Source: Phymorhynchus buccinoides (Eukaryota; Mollusca; Gastropoda; Neogastropoda; Raphitomidae). Taken from it: a DNA stretch of 64,000 nt. Shown here piece by piece: positions 18,912 through 30,449 of this stretch (positions within the stretch are counted from its first letter, which is position 1; the number at the start of each line of letters is the position of its first letter). The translations under genes and the position numbers were made by a program. The stretch spans positions 37,057,165-37,121,164 of the forward strand of contig CM065711.1 of NCBI GenBank assembly GCA_017654935.2, written 5' to 3'. The notes under the pieces were generated by a model that did not search any database, had not been told where the DNA came from, and saw only the letters and a list, made by a program, of their open reading frames with translations.

Positions 18912-19670
18912 TACAGTGAAACCCGTTTAGTACGAATTCCAGGGGAGAGGGCCAATTTACTCGTTGTAAGCATTGCTCGTTCAAACCATTTTATCGATTT
19001 TGGCAACCCTGACGAACCTATCAATCGCTCCTCACATCTACTGTGATGTGCGTGCTGGTAAAGTGTGAAAAAGACAGAAAAACGGAAACAACACACTTAC
19101 CCAACAGAGCATGGTTGTAAGCCCAGTATCCTGTATCCATAGGGTTTTTAATGCCGATTACAAACACTGTAAAACAGTTTATTAACACACAATAACATCA
19201 AAAACATAAAATCCACACACGCGCTTTAAGAGAAAGTTGAAATTTGCCGGAAGTCACAAGATCAGTGCGCAAAGAGCGAGTCCAGTGTCGTCTGCTTGCG
19301 CTGCAGACACCCAAGTTGTTATATCGGCCAATCAGAATGCCGCTTACATATCGAGGGGTCAGTCAAGATGGCGATGTTGTTGTCAGCGTGTTCTCGTTCT
19401 AGCCAGGTAGTTGTGCAAGAAAGCTTGACTTTGGGATGGCGGTGTGGTTGTAAGTGCGTTCTCGTTCTAACCATGTAGTTTTTGCATAAAAGCTTGACTT
19501 TGGGAGTCAATAAATTGTACGTTATATGCAAGTTGCTCGTTGTAGCGAGCTCGTTGTATGCAGAATTATTTAACAAGGAAAAAGAAGGCTTGTGGTCGGG
19601 AATTTTGAAACCACTCGTTAAACACGGGCTCTCGTTTAAACCGTACTCGTACTAAATGGGTTTCCCTGTA
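18912..19670. mobile_element. Tigger/pogo-like non-autonomous element (759 bp)
   Basis: TA-flanked. The ends are TACAGTGAAACCCGTTTAGT and, inverted, TACAGGGAAACCCATTTAGT. CTCGTTGTAAGC and GCTCGTTGTAGCGAGCTCGTT-like words recur inside. No open frame with transposase motifs. Only the left side of the duplication shows it. Confidence 0.77.
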
Positions 19671-19693
19671 TTTGAGTTAGCAGGATTCTGCTG

Positions 19694-20369
19694 CAGAGCT
19701 TAATCTAGAGCGCGGGATTCGTAAAATCCCCCGAAATTTTGTTCCTTCCTGCGATAATCGGCGTGGGGAGCGGGCCGAGTCCCGCACATTTGCAGAACGG
19801 CCCGCAGTTTTTACCAATCGATGCGGGAAGACCTTCGTCGTCTGCTAAACTCATCGTCTGGACAAACTGAAAGTATCGAGCAGGAGTGAAGGATTTCTCG
19901 CCATTTCATTGGTTCTTGACAAAATGTTAGTGTTAATCAACCAATCGCGTTCTTCTCGTTCTACCAACAGGAAGTTGCGAGATTTTCTGCCGCCATCTTG
20001 AATGTTCTTCAAATTGAAGTGGGCAGGGACCCTGTTCGATTTTGATTTTCGCGGAGGCAAAGTGAAAAAAAAAAATCCTGTTCCAAGCGAGTGTGAAGAC
20101 CTCGAAGAAAAGGCTTCTACATCTAAAACGTCGGAAAAGAATGACAACAGTGGCAGTGCAAAGGAACATCGGTTCCAAAATGACTGGTTGAAAAAGTGTC
20201 CGTGGCTGACGAAGATTGAGACAGGGATGCAATGTACATTGTGTTTGAAGCACAATAAGAAGAATGCTTTCACTTCGCCCACGATGTGGGGTTGGATAGG
20301 GGGGGGGGCCTTTTTTTGATATGAGGTGGGGACTGACCCCCTTTTTCAGAAATCCTAGATTAAGCTCTG
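19694..20369 (+). mobile_element. hAT-like element, family 4, with transposase remnant
   Basis: Perfect 15-bp inverted ends CAGAGCTTAATCTAG / CTAGATTAAGCTCTG. The flanks CTGCTG and CCGCTG match at five of six positions, an aged 6-bp duplication. It contains the zinc-finger exon at 20002-20282 and a short G run. Too short for a full transposase, so an internal-deletion derivative. Confidence 0.83.
20002..20282 (+). pseudogene. TTF-type zinc-finger N-terminus of a hAT transposase (truncated)
   Basis: The open frame begins at ATG 20002. It has an acidic/Ser-rich stretch (SECEDLEEKASTSKTSEK), then HRFQNDWLKKCPWL and MQCTLCLKHNKKNAF. This matches the FQ..WL..FPWL...M.C..C...KK.NAF signature of the TTF-type zinc finger found in hAT transposases and in domesticated ZNF862-like proteins. 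The first Cys-x2-Cys pair is present; the downstream half and the RNase-H-like core are missing. After ~20282 the frame runs into G-rich DNA and the element end. It lies within family 4 and shares its orientation, so it is best read as that element's own decayed transposase. Expression from it is unlikely. Confidence 0.75.
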
Positions 20370-20409
20370 CCGCTGTATTTATCAGTGGAGCCCCTTATTA
20401 AGACCTTGA

Positions 20410-20910
20410 CAGGGTTCATAAGGGCCTTACCAGTCCTTATAAGTCTTGACAAATTGAAATCTCCAAGTAAAGCCTTACAAGTGCTTTCATTCACTTCAAG
20501 GTCCTTACAAGTCCTGACAGCTGCCAAAAACTGCCCTGAGCAGCAAGACCATACTCAAAATAGATTGCAGAAGCAGCACTTTTACACTTGAGAAACATCG
20601 CTCAGCACCTACTTCACCTTCCCCCCTTCCCCCACCTTCCCGTTTCAACTGACCGCTTAGCAGACGAACGATGCACCGCGAGTTGTCAAGAGAAATTGGA
20701 CTGAAATCTTGTTCTTTATCCTGGTGTCGTTTTGCAGGAAAACTCGTATATCTGTGTCAGCCATAGTTTTTCTATCTGCTTAGACATTGTTCACAATGCT
20801 GGGAAAGTGTTCCTTTTAAGATCGTTGGCTAAAAGATGGACATTATCCTTAGGCCTACAGGTCCTTACAAGGTCCTTACTTGGGGATAGCTGAAAGCCCT
20901 GGAAACCCTG
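20410..20910. mobile_element. hAT-like element, family 3 relative, touching the gap
   Basis: Begins CAGGGTTCATAAGGGCC, is rich in AAGTCCTTACAAG words as in 12612-13581, and ends GGAAACCCTG exactly at the first N. Its right flank is therefore unknown. Confidence 0.6.
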
Positions 20911-21410
20911 NNNNNNNNNNNNNNNNNNNNNNNNNNNNNNNNNNNNNNNNNNNNNNNNNNNNNNNNNNNNNNNNNNNNNNNNNNNNNNNNNNNNNNNNNN
21001 NNNNNNNNNNNNNNNNNNNNNNNNNNNNNNNNNNNNNNNNNNNNNNNNNNNNNNNNNNNNNNNNNNNNNNNNNNNNNNNNNNNNNNNNNNNNNNNNNNNN
21101 NNNNNNNNNNNNNNNNNNNNNNNNNNNNNNNNNNNNNNNNNNNNNNNNNNNNNNNNNNNNNNNNNNNNNNNNNNNNNNNNNNNNNNNNNNNNNNNNNNNN
21201 NNNNNNNNNNNNNNNNNNNNNNNNNNNNNNNNNNNNNNNNNNNNNNNNNNNNNNNNNNNNNNNNNNNNNNNNNNNNNNNNNNNNNNNNNNNNNNNNNNNN
21301 NNNNNNNNNNNNNNNNNNNNNNNNNNNNNNNNNNNNNNNNNNNNNNNNNNNNNNNNNNNNNNNNNNNNNNNNNNNNNNNNNNNNNNNNNNNNNNNNNNNN
21401 NNNNNNNNNN
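20911..21410. other. Assembly gap (500 N)
   Basis: Exactly 500 undetermined bases, a round number typical of a scaffolding placeholder rather than a measured distance. It sits between the inverted arms. Both edges lie in repetitive hAT-like ends: the left edge finishes in CCCTG and the right edge begins inside a CAGGGCTTCTGATAA-type terminal repeat. Confidence 0.98.
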
Positions 21411-21871
21411 CGCTAGTTTTTGCGTTATCAGAAGCCCTGACTCAAAATAAAACACATCACAACGCTACACATTAACACAAACAGATGAAGATGGGGAAAT
21501 AAGCGAAGTAAAAATAAAACCACCTAAATTTTCGTCTTAAAAAAGACTTTTTCCAAGGCAATGTGTTTGTAAACATATTATTATAAGGCGCAGGGAAAAA
21601 AGAAAGCATTGGCTTATGGTAAAAAACAAACAAACAATAATTTATAAACATCTTGAATGCCATGTAATGCGTCAGCTACATGCTTGATGATGTCACTGAT
21701 TACATCATCAGATGAAGGGGAGTAACTCTGAAATGCCTATTTGTGGTTCATGACATTCTAGAGGATTACATCTCCAGCTCATTTTGCCAGAGAGTTACTT
21801 ATGGTCCTCTTTTGCACTTTATAATTTTACATGCTCTTTTGTTTCTTGAGTTTTCTCCGGCAGTCAAGGGG

Positions 21872-22480
21872 TTAACCCTTTCACCGCCAATGTCGCATTG
21901 TAGCACCACAATGGTTTAACACCCATGTCACTAAAAGGCATCAAATCAGGGCCTGTTATCCAAAGACCCTGTTTCTTAATTTTGGGAGGTAAGGACAGGC
22001 CTAATGTTATACATGTCACAGAGGAATTAGCAATATTGCAGATTGGGTTTGTTCTCTACCCAGTTAAGTTTAATGGTATTTTTTAGCTGAAAATGGCTGG
22101 CGGCGAAAGGCAGACCTGTTTACCCTAAAGTTAGGCTTCTTGTATTTGAAATCCAAAATGAGTGTATTTTTCAAGAAATAGGAGTACTCCCAACAGAAAA
22201 GTCTGAAAATGGAATGCAAACATGCGTACATTTGCATAACTACAATAGAATTAGGAATGCTATGTCAAAGTATCATCCATTTCAATTAACAACAAAAACA
22301 ACACCAACACACACAAACACACAGAGCGCACTGTTTCCAGAATCAGGCAATACACAAATTATATTTTTGTTCACCATTTTACCATATTTTTTCCCATGTA
22401 CCATATTAATCATATTTCTGACAAATATGTGTACATAATACAGCAAAACCATATGGGTAAACAGGTCTGGAAAGGGTTAA
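21872..22480. mobile_element. Right arm: family A MITE with family 2 hAT insertion
   Basis: Mirror of 13675-14284. The hAT insert is at 22111-22469, flanked by GAAAGG on both sides. Confidence 0.83.
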
Positions 22481-22573
22481 TACTACGGAGAATTAATACA
22501 TGTAATTGTATTGTAAATATAACTGACTGTCTTTTAAACACTGGACAAGGCAGTATGTGACCACCTTCTGTAA

Positions 22574-23552
22574 CAGGGTTCCCAGGTTTGGAACATGAAA
22601 CCAAAAAAGGACCTTTAACCCTATGCCTCCCGATCAATCGAAACGAGAATCGATCCTATTGCATAAGAGAAGGGGATTAACTCCGAACGTCACACCAAAT
22701 CTTTTATTAAAAAAAATCACCCATTTCTGAAAGATGCATATTGAATAGCGATGATGGTATTTTCATTCGAAAGCTAACACACTGTCACACAACAAACCAT
22801 GAATTGGAATTAAAAAAATCCGTAATGGCACTCCAAACATCGCACGGAGTCAATACTGCTCACGTCACGTGGAAAGAAAAAAAAATTTGGCGTCACTTTG
22901 AAAAATCAGTTCAAAAAGACTATTGGGTAGTTTCCCTTGCTGTAAAGACCAAAAATGTACCCGCGAGTGTCAGAAACAGAAAGAACTTAGTATATTGCAT
23001 TGTGGGTGGGGCAAAAGTGAAAGTGAAAGTACTAGACCTGGCGTTCAGCGGGCGCAATCGGCGGCGGCGGGCGCCAGGGAAGTAAAACAATTTGGGCGGA
23101 TTTCGGGTTTGCAGCTGTGAGAGGGTTAAAGGACTTATAAGGACCTCAAAAGATTGTAAAAGGACCTTCGCCAACCTGATTGTATGACATGTTCATGATG
23201 GAAAGAATGCCTGAATGCCAATTGTTGACCAAGAGCACAATTCCAATACGCATGGAATGAATCACTACGTCTTGGTGCGGAAAGACTCACACAGCTTGTA
23301 ATGAATTGTCTGCTCCGATCTGTGACACCGACAACTTTGCATACTGCCAGTGTTTTTGTGAGAATATTTTTAGATGTTAGTCAGTTTCTTTATCACTTTT
23401 TTCTTGATAAAACAGGACTTAACAGTACCTTTCAAAAATTAAAAGGACCTCTTGATGAATTAAAAGGATCTACTTGCTGAAATAAAGCACTTAAAAGGCC
23501 TGTTGACCAAAAAAACAATTCACAAGGACTTAAAAGGCGCCTGGGAACCCTG
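22574..23552. mobile_element. Right arm: hAT family 3 with TTAA-bounded insert
   Basis: Mirror of 12612-13581. The inner insertion is at 22615-23129. Confidence 0.75.
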
Positions 23553-23779
23553 TGTAACACCTACTTTTCTTCCTCCTCCTCTTCTTCTTCTGCATGCCCA
23601 GGACATATGCCCATAATGGTTAAGGTACATATGTGTCCAGTTCTCAGTTTCCAGAGGTCTCCCCTCTGCATTCAGTCGACACATTCTGATTTTGAAGGAG
23701 CTCAAAGGAGAACATTTTTGGGGATTATTTCTTTAAAGGCAGGAGAATGTGCCAATGAGACAGAAAGAAAAATAGATGA

Positions 23780-23945
23780 TACAGTGGAACCTCCCTTATA
23801 AGACCTTCAAAAATCATCCAAAATGAGGTCTTAAGAAGGGAGGGGTCTTATAAGGGAGGTAATTTTAATACTTACAAAGAAGGGCAATGTCTCAGAGAAG
23901 TAGGTCTTATGTGGGAGGGAGTCTTATAAGGGAGGTTCCACTGTA
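23780..23945. mobile_element. Right arm: pogo/Tigger-like MITE
   Basis: Mirror of 12216-12380, with the left-end consensus CAGTGGAACC intact here. Confidence 0.83.
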
Positions 23946-24101
23946 GCAATAATAGAAAAAGGCAGAGTGATAGATTAAAGGAAAACTTGCTAGCACAGAA
24001 CTTCCAGAAGGTGGAGGAACATTTTGTAATGAAAGATCCCCAGGTATCCCACGGGGGGGAACCTTTTTCTAAAACTCTATCAACAATAAATTGCAACGCA
24101 A

Positions 24102-24266
24102 TACAGTGGAACCTCCCTTATAAGACTCCCTCCCACATAAGACCTACTTCTCTGAGACATTGTCCTTCTTGGTAAGTATTAAAACTGCCTCCCTTATAAG
24201 ACCCCTCCCTTATAAGACCTCATTTTGGATGATTTTTGAAGGTCTTATAAGGGAGGTTCCACTGTA
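24102..24266. mobile_element. Right arm: pogo/Tigger-like MITE
   Basis: Mirror of 11895-12059. Confidence 0.83.
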
Positions 24267-24272
24267 CAATAC

Positions 24273-24397
24273 CTGGACGGTTGAAGTATCGCTCCTCAAA
24301 ATGGTCTGCACAGAGACTGTATCCACGGCGCACGACTTCTTTCGACCCCATTCCAAGAAGATCCTCCCGTCCCACGTTTTCCACCCATTTTCTGCAT
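24273..24397 (-). CDS. THAP-domain protein, exon 2 (right-arm copy)
   Basis: Reverse-complement copy of 11764-11888, with the acceptor and donor dinucleotides kept and the frame open (CRKWVENVGRED, LCADHF). If the inverted duplication is an assembly artefact this is the other allele of the same exon; if real, it is part of a second, oppositely oriented gene copy. Its exon 1 partner is at 32796-32917 (minus), and exon 3 is missing because the sequence ends at the gap. Confidence 0.87.
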
Positions 24398-24507
24398 CTG
24401 TTTGAAAGCAAAGCTGACAGTGATCACATTCTGACTGTGCGCACAGCATAAGCACACAACTTCCTTATGGAAACTCATCCACAAAACACATCTAGTAATA
24501 CTAATAA

Positions 24508-24784
24508 CAGATCTACCTACCCCCAATTTCTTTTTTAGGTACTCCACGAAATAAAGTTCTGTACTTGTTCTCAAAATTCCGTATTTTGCAAGGAGACCCA
24601 AAAACGGAACATTACAGAACATTAAACCGCCATGCAAAATGACGAAAAACACTCGATTTTGACCGATGTTAGAAGACCTTAAGTTCAAAGGTTTGATGTA
24701 TTAATTTTCCATTTACTGTACTGCAGTACTGGGGCTCAAAATCGTGTACAAAATACGGAAAAATCGTATGGGTAGGCAGGTCTG
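24508..24784. mobile_element. Right arm: hAT family 2 (277 bp)
   Basis: Mirror of 11377-11653; TAATAA flanks on both sides. Confidence 0.82.
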
Positions 24785-24934
24785 TAATAATTAATAATGC
24801 TTATATAGCGCATAATCTTGCAAAGCAACTCAATGCGCTTTTCACTCACCATTCGTACAAACATTTCTAGCAGACTGGAAGTAAAACATATTTGGTATTT
24901 AGTATATTCTAGTCACAGAGACTTTAGACTGTAT

Positions 24935-25012
24935 CCACGGCGCACAACTTCTTTCGACCCCATTCCCAAAAAGATCCTACCGCCCCACGTTTTGCACCCA
25001 TTTTCTGCATCT
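24935..25012 (-). pseudogene. Right arm: broken duplicate of THAP exon 2
   Basis: Mirror of 11149-11228 with the same internal TAG, so the disabling change predates the divergence of the arms. Confidence 0.78.
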
Positions 25013-25172
25013 GTTTGAAAGCAAAGCCGACAGTGTTCACATTTAGGCTGTGTGCACACCACATGGGTGCAACTCCCAAAAATGAAAATAACCTGCAAGG
25101 CAGGGGTCCAGGGACCCATGGCCCCGGCAGGGCACAGGGGCAGCGCCCCGTCGGAAGATTCAAGGGGGCAAC

Positions 25173-25416
25173 TTAACCCTTTCATCGCCTGACTGTCGCC
25201 TCTTGGCACCACAATGATATAACACCCATGTCACTAAAAAGCATCAAATGAGGATCTGGTATCCAGTGACATTATGTTCTTAGTTTTGGGAGGTAAGGAT
25301 AGACCCTATTTTATGCATGTCACAGAGGAATCCCCAATATTGCAGACGGAATCTGTTCTCTACCTGGGTAAGTTTGAATTTTGGCTGAGGAATGGCTAGC
25401 ATTGAAAGGGTTTTAA
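25173..25416. mobile_element. Right arm: family A MITE (diverged)
   Basis: Mirror of 10743-10984. Confidence 0.75.
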
Positions 25417-25726
25417 GACTATAAGAGAGAGATATAACGAGACAGACAGTTAAAATGACAGACAGAGACAGTTTGAGTTTGATAAGCCTTGCAAAATTAT
25501 TACATTGCGTTTGTAAACTTCCGAGATAAAATAACTAAGTTAAAAATGCCCCAAATCGCTTGTGGTCATTTTTTTTTTGGGGGGGGGGATGAATTAAAAA
25601 AACAAGTGAAGTTCAGTTTCTGGTAAAATTAAAAACACTGAAATCAGTGTAAAAATGAAAGAGTAGCACCCCTGACATTATAAGCACAACTTCTTTATGG
25701 AAACCCATCCGCAAAAGACATCTGGA

Positions 25727-26140
25727 AGTAAAAATATTTGGTATTTGGTATATTCTAGTCGCAGAGACTTATCTCTGTGAAATTTGAGCTGCTCTCCACC
25801 GGAGAGCGCATCACCGCAAGTGCAGTGCCGCAAGTGCAGGGGAGGCATAGGGTGAGGAGGGGGTGTGGGTACACTTGGAAAACCTAGCTATCAATTTGGC
25901 CATAACAGGCAGCGGGATTTCTCCCTGCTCTTACCGACTTTCAACTGCCGTGGGATTTTTACGGGTCAGACTAGCTTCAAGTCCCCATCCGAAGGACTGG
26001 ACGTTCAGTTCGATTTTTCTGTAAAACTAGAAAGAAAAGGCGAGGGGGCCGGGATTCGAACCCGGGTCACTCACGCAGCAGCAGTCACACATTACATTTG
26101 GCAGGCGAAAGTCTTAACCACTCTGCCACCTTTCTCCCTA
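25727..26140 (-). mobile_element. Right arm: SINE 1
   Basis: Mirror of 10023-10432. The B box and A box are intact, with small differences (CGCCTGCCAAATG where the left arm has CACTGCCAAATG). Confidence 0.75.
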
Positions 26141-26247
26141 TGAAGGAGCGTGCAAATACGCCCGGAAACCCACCCGAATATATTATATCCCCATCCTTTT
26201 TTACTTTCTGTTAGTGTGTTAAGAGTTGTTCTCTTCACTATTGAAGT

Positions 26248-26636
26248 GTAGAGTGGCACAGTGGTAGCGCGTTCGCTTCGTGTCGCGAAAACCCGAGTTC
26301 AAACCTGGGTACAGGGGATTTTTCCTCTCACTTTGCACTAGGCCTTGCGGTCTGAACGCGGAGTCTTTCGGATGAGACAATAAACCAAGGTCCCGTGTGC
26401 CCATGCACTTAGCACACGTTAAACCCAGTGGCAACGAAAAAGTTGTCATTTGGTCAAAATTTACCCCCCTCCCTTCCTACCTTCCTCGTCAGTCACACAA
26501 AAATCGCATGCAAAAAAAATAAAAAAGTTGGGTGGCGCGCCTCTGGCTGCGACACGCTCTCCAGGTGGGAGCGACCCAAATTTCACAGAGACGCCTCAGT
26601 GACTATAATGTACCTAACCTATTGGGGTGAGTGCCC
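26248..26636 (+). mobile_element. Right arm: SINE 2
   Basis: Mirror of 9550-9940. The CCTAA tail is shorter than in the left arm and the mid-body differs around 26455-26500. Confidence 0.73.
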
Positions 26637-26929
26637 TTGCCGGTTCCGTGGCAAAAATAATCAGCTCCTTCTTCATCCGGACTGCCACGGAGTGGAACCA
26701 ACCGAGTGCCACTGTCAACGCAGGCTCCGTCAGCCCATTTTCATCAACGCTGACCAGATCACCATCTGAGCAGCGTACAACTACTGACCACTAGTTTTTT
26801 GTTAGCTTGTTGTTTGGGGGTGGGGTGTCTTTTTTGCTTGCTTCTGGAAGTGGGCCTGGGCCTTCCCGGACAAACTGGGGGGGGGGGGGAGGGCTTAATG
26901 GTCTTCACCCAGGCTAAGCAGTAGGTCTT

Positions 26930-27060
26930 TCTCCTTGCGCCCCTTAACTCAAATTAATCTTCAAACCCCAGGCTAAGCAGTCTTTCATCCTGAGCTTAGC
27001 CCCTTAACTCAATTTAATAGGACTTTTGGAAACTTCTAAGTTCAAACCAAGTCTCAGGCT
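26930..27060. repeat. Right-arm-specific tandem duplication
   Basis: AGGCTAAGCAGT...CCCCTTAACTCAA occurs twice in a row here but once in the left arm (9205-9260). It accounts for most of the ~119-bp length difference between the arms in this interval. Confidence 0.75.
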
Positions 27061-27107
27061 AACTCGACAAAAACCGTCCCAGGAAACTAAAAAAAAAAAA
27101 TAGAACT

Positions 27108-27287
27108 TACAGTGGAACCTCCCTCATAAGACCTTCAAAAATCATCCAAAATGAGGTCTTATAAGGGAGGGGTCTTATAAGGGAGGTAGTTTTAATACTT
27201 ACAAAGAAGGGCAATGTCTCAGAGAAGTAGGTCTTATATGGGAGGGAGTCTTATAATGGGAGGTCTTATAAGGGAGGTTCCACTGTA
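27108..27287. mobile_element. Right arm: pogo/Tigger-like MITE
   Basis: Mirror of 8991-9170, TA-flanked. Confidence 0.82.
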
Positions 27288-27350
27288 CTTCCGAAACGTC
27301 AGTGATCAAGACCCATTACAGTGTGACCAAAACAGACAAAATCCTCGAAG

Positions 27351-27355
<5 letters not shown>

Positions 27356-27420
<65 letters not shown>

Positions 27421-27439
27421 CAAATTCTCTTTCGTATTC

Positions 27440-27523
<84 letters not shown>

Positions 27524-27530
27524 TCTCTCT
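27356..27530. repeat. Right arm: (CT)n microsatellite
   Basis: Mirror of the (GA)n tract at 8750-8924. Confidence 0.93.
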
Positions 27531-27716
27531 ATTTCTCTCTCCAGAGATTTCATCTTTTTGAATATTACATTTTTGTTCAATACTATTACTGAAATCGCAA
27601 AAAAATAAAATCCACCCTCGAGTAGGCCTACTACATCGGTTATTATTCATTTATACATTATATGACTCAAGTGCATATGTGGATGTGTTTTTGTGTATGC
27701 CTATGCGTATATCAGC

Positions 27717-27718
<2 letters not shown>

Positions 27719-27785
<67 letters not shown>

Positions 27786-27845
27786 GTGTGTGTGCGTGCG
27801 TGTGTGCGTGTGCGTGCGTACGTGCGTGTGTGTGTGTGTGCATGT
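27719..27845. repeat. Right arm: (GT)n microsatellite
   Basis: Mirror of 8485-8562, longer, with a TGTTGTG interruption near 27785. Confidence 0.93.
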
Positions 27846-27913
27846 GCGCGTTTACAATGTGATATGTGTACATATTTCATATGGTATGATACATGAATAT
27901 GTGTATAAGCTTA

Positions 27914-28159
27914 TTAACCCTTTCACCGCCAATGTCGCATTTATGCACCACAGTGATTTAACACCCATGTCACTAAATGGCATCGAACCAGGGACTGTAA
28001 TCCAGAGACCCTATTTTCTTATTTTTGGGAGGCAATGATAGGCCTAATGTTACACATGTCACAGAGGAACTCCCAATGTTGCATATAATTTTTCTTCTCT
28101 ACCCAGTTAGGTTTGATGGCAATTTTTGGTTGAGGAATGGCTGGCGGTGAAAGGGTTAA
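27914..28159. mobile_element. Right arm: family A MITE (intact)
   Basis: Mirror of 8149-8394, TTAA-bounded. Confidence 0.83.
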
Positions 28160-28204
28160 TGTATATATAATTACATTTAATCATTAATGTAATGAAAGGT
28201 TTTT

Positions 28205-28360
28205 GTGTTGTTGTCTTACCCTGGCTTAAAGACTCCAGGGATCATCCCAACAGCCGAAGCACTTGAACACTATGGCACAAATGCACCAGCTAGGGATGAG
28301 AACATCACGTGTGTGATCGTTTTTGATTACCCTGCCACGTGGGCAGCCACACTCCAACTT
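28205..28360. repeat. Right arm: dispersed repeat R1
   Basis: Mirror of 7960-8115; the independent copy is at 57075. Confidence 0.7.
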
Positions 28361-28506
28361 GGGAGGATGAACTTTTTTGTAAGTTACTTCTACTTTTCCA
28401 TATTACACTATGCCAAATTGCCATTGTCAAAATCTTCTTCAGCATAACGATGTTGTTAATCACTTCATGTAATGGGTGCATTTACTAAGCATTCCAACAT
28501 AAATGT

Positions 28507-30449
28507 TTAACCCCTTCACTGCCCACTACGAGCAACGCTCGTAGTTGATGACATCATTAACCATTTGACCGCCAACGTCGCATTTTTGCACCACATTGAT
28601 TTAACACCCATGTCACTAAAAGGCATCAAATCAGGGTCTGTTATCCAAAGACCATATTTTCTTAATTTTGGGAGGTAAGGATAGGCCTTACTTTAAATAT
28701 GTCACAGAGGAATCCCCAATATTACACATATTTTTGTCTCTACCCAGGTAAGTTTAACCCTTTCACTGCCAAAGTCGCATTTTAACACCACCGTGATTTA
28801 ACACCTATCAGGGCTTCTGATAACGCAAAAACTAGCGTCCCTGACGCATTGAAAGTTAAAAGGACGCATTGAATGTTTGTCAAGCGAGTCCCTGGGGACG
28901 CACTCAAAAAATCATGAAAAACTAATACAAAAACGAATAAAGACACTGTCTAACATTGAAAGTCGGCCACAGGCATCGTCTGCTATGATGCGAGAGTTGC
29001 TTCCCTTAATTATAAAACTTTCCCTTTCCCATGATGCCTCTCGCTGTACCGGAAAAAGCCTTTCGCACTACTCGACTAACAACAAAATGTCTTTAAATTC
29101 GTGGGTGTTAATGCCCGGAAAGCGCCGAATTTGAGGTATGTGTAATAAGTGTATTTGTACATGTTTATAGACATGTTTCTTGATGTGGTACAGGGTGTGA
29201 CAAGGTGGAACGCACCCCCACTTTCTTTATCTGATTATCAGCAGGGCATCATGGTCAGGACATTTATCCCTGACTCACAAGCTGCAAGACGGGGCCGTCG
29301 CAAAGACGCCACCGCACCCAGAATCCGCGAGGAGACCACGCATGAGCCGTGCCATCCCGCAACGCAGCAACCGGAACGACTGGGAGCTACTCTACACCCC
29401 AGAGCAAGCCAAGTCACCCCAGCACTCGCCGATCCCTACGGAGGAACTTCAACACAGCTAAGTCCCTAAGACAGTGCCAAGACCAATAACTGGAACCCCA
29501 GACACTGGACAATTAGTGACCCTTCCGGCTTGGGGCCTAACCTTCTAGTTCTAGAAAGACAAAAGTCTTGTAAATCTTTTCGGATTTCATTGTTTTTCAT
29601 TCATATTTTGCTTTGGCGCCATTGAGCTGCTTTATTCTTATTGCTGCATAATCTTATGCAGATTTGTGAGTAAATAAAATACAAGTGTACAAATAATTCT
29701 GAACCCTTTGGTCAGACTGATGAGAGTGGAAGTTTTGTAATTTTCACGTAAAAACCTACTTCTCTCTGTCTGCCATTTAGAGCAAATCTACCACTTGTAT
29801 TTCATTCAATCATACGAGCCAGAACCCGGGCACAAATATAAATTTATTAGATGAAAAGGGGCCGTGAAAGTTGCTCACCTCCCACACCCTAGAGAAGTGG
29901 GCTAAAGGCAAATTTTCTACTTGAAAATTTAACACACTAAAAGTCTTCCCTAGAGACTTAGCCTTTTAACCCATTCCCTCGTCACACAGGGGACCCACTG
30001 AAGTTAGCCTGGGACTCGTTTTAAATCTGATGAAGGGGTCTCTGGGACCCTAAGAAACATCAGCTTATCAGAAGCCCTGACCTATGTCACTAAAAGGCAT
30101 AAAATCAGGGTCTGTTATCCAACGACCCTATTCTCTTAATCTTGGGAGGTAAGGACAGGCCTTACTTTAAATATGTCACAGAGGAATCCCCAATATTATT
30201 AGACATATTTTTGTCTCTACCCAGGTAGTTTAATGGAATTTTGTTGCTGAAAAATGGCTGGCGGTGAAAGGGTTAATGATGTCATAACTTTCTATGTCAT
30301 AGACCTAGAATGATGGTTCCTGGTTTAGATAAGCCAGGAACCATCTCTCTACACCATTTTCTCAGATTGAGTGTAAGAGGTTTGGTTCAAACTTTACAAT
30401 TAAAAAAATCAATATTTTCTCATTTTTCTTCTGGCAGTGAAGGGGTTAA
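28507..30449. mobile_element. Right arm: four-level transposon nest
   Basis: Mirror of 5877-7814. The family B shell encloses family A, which encloses hAT family 1 at 28809-30079 (flanks ACCTAT), which encloses the 793-bp insert at 29195-29987 (flanks AGG). The 85-codon frame is at 28877-29134 (+). Confidence 0.82.

Noticed and set aside
20865..21455. Open frames spanning the gap
   Set aside because: They consist of undetermined residues.
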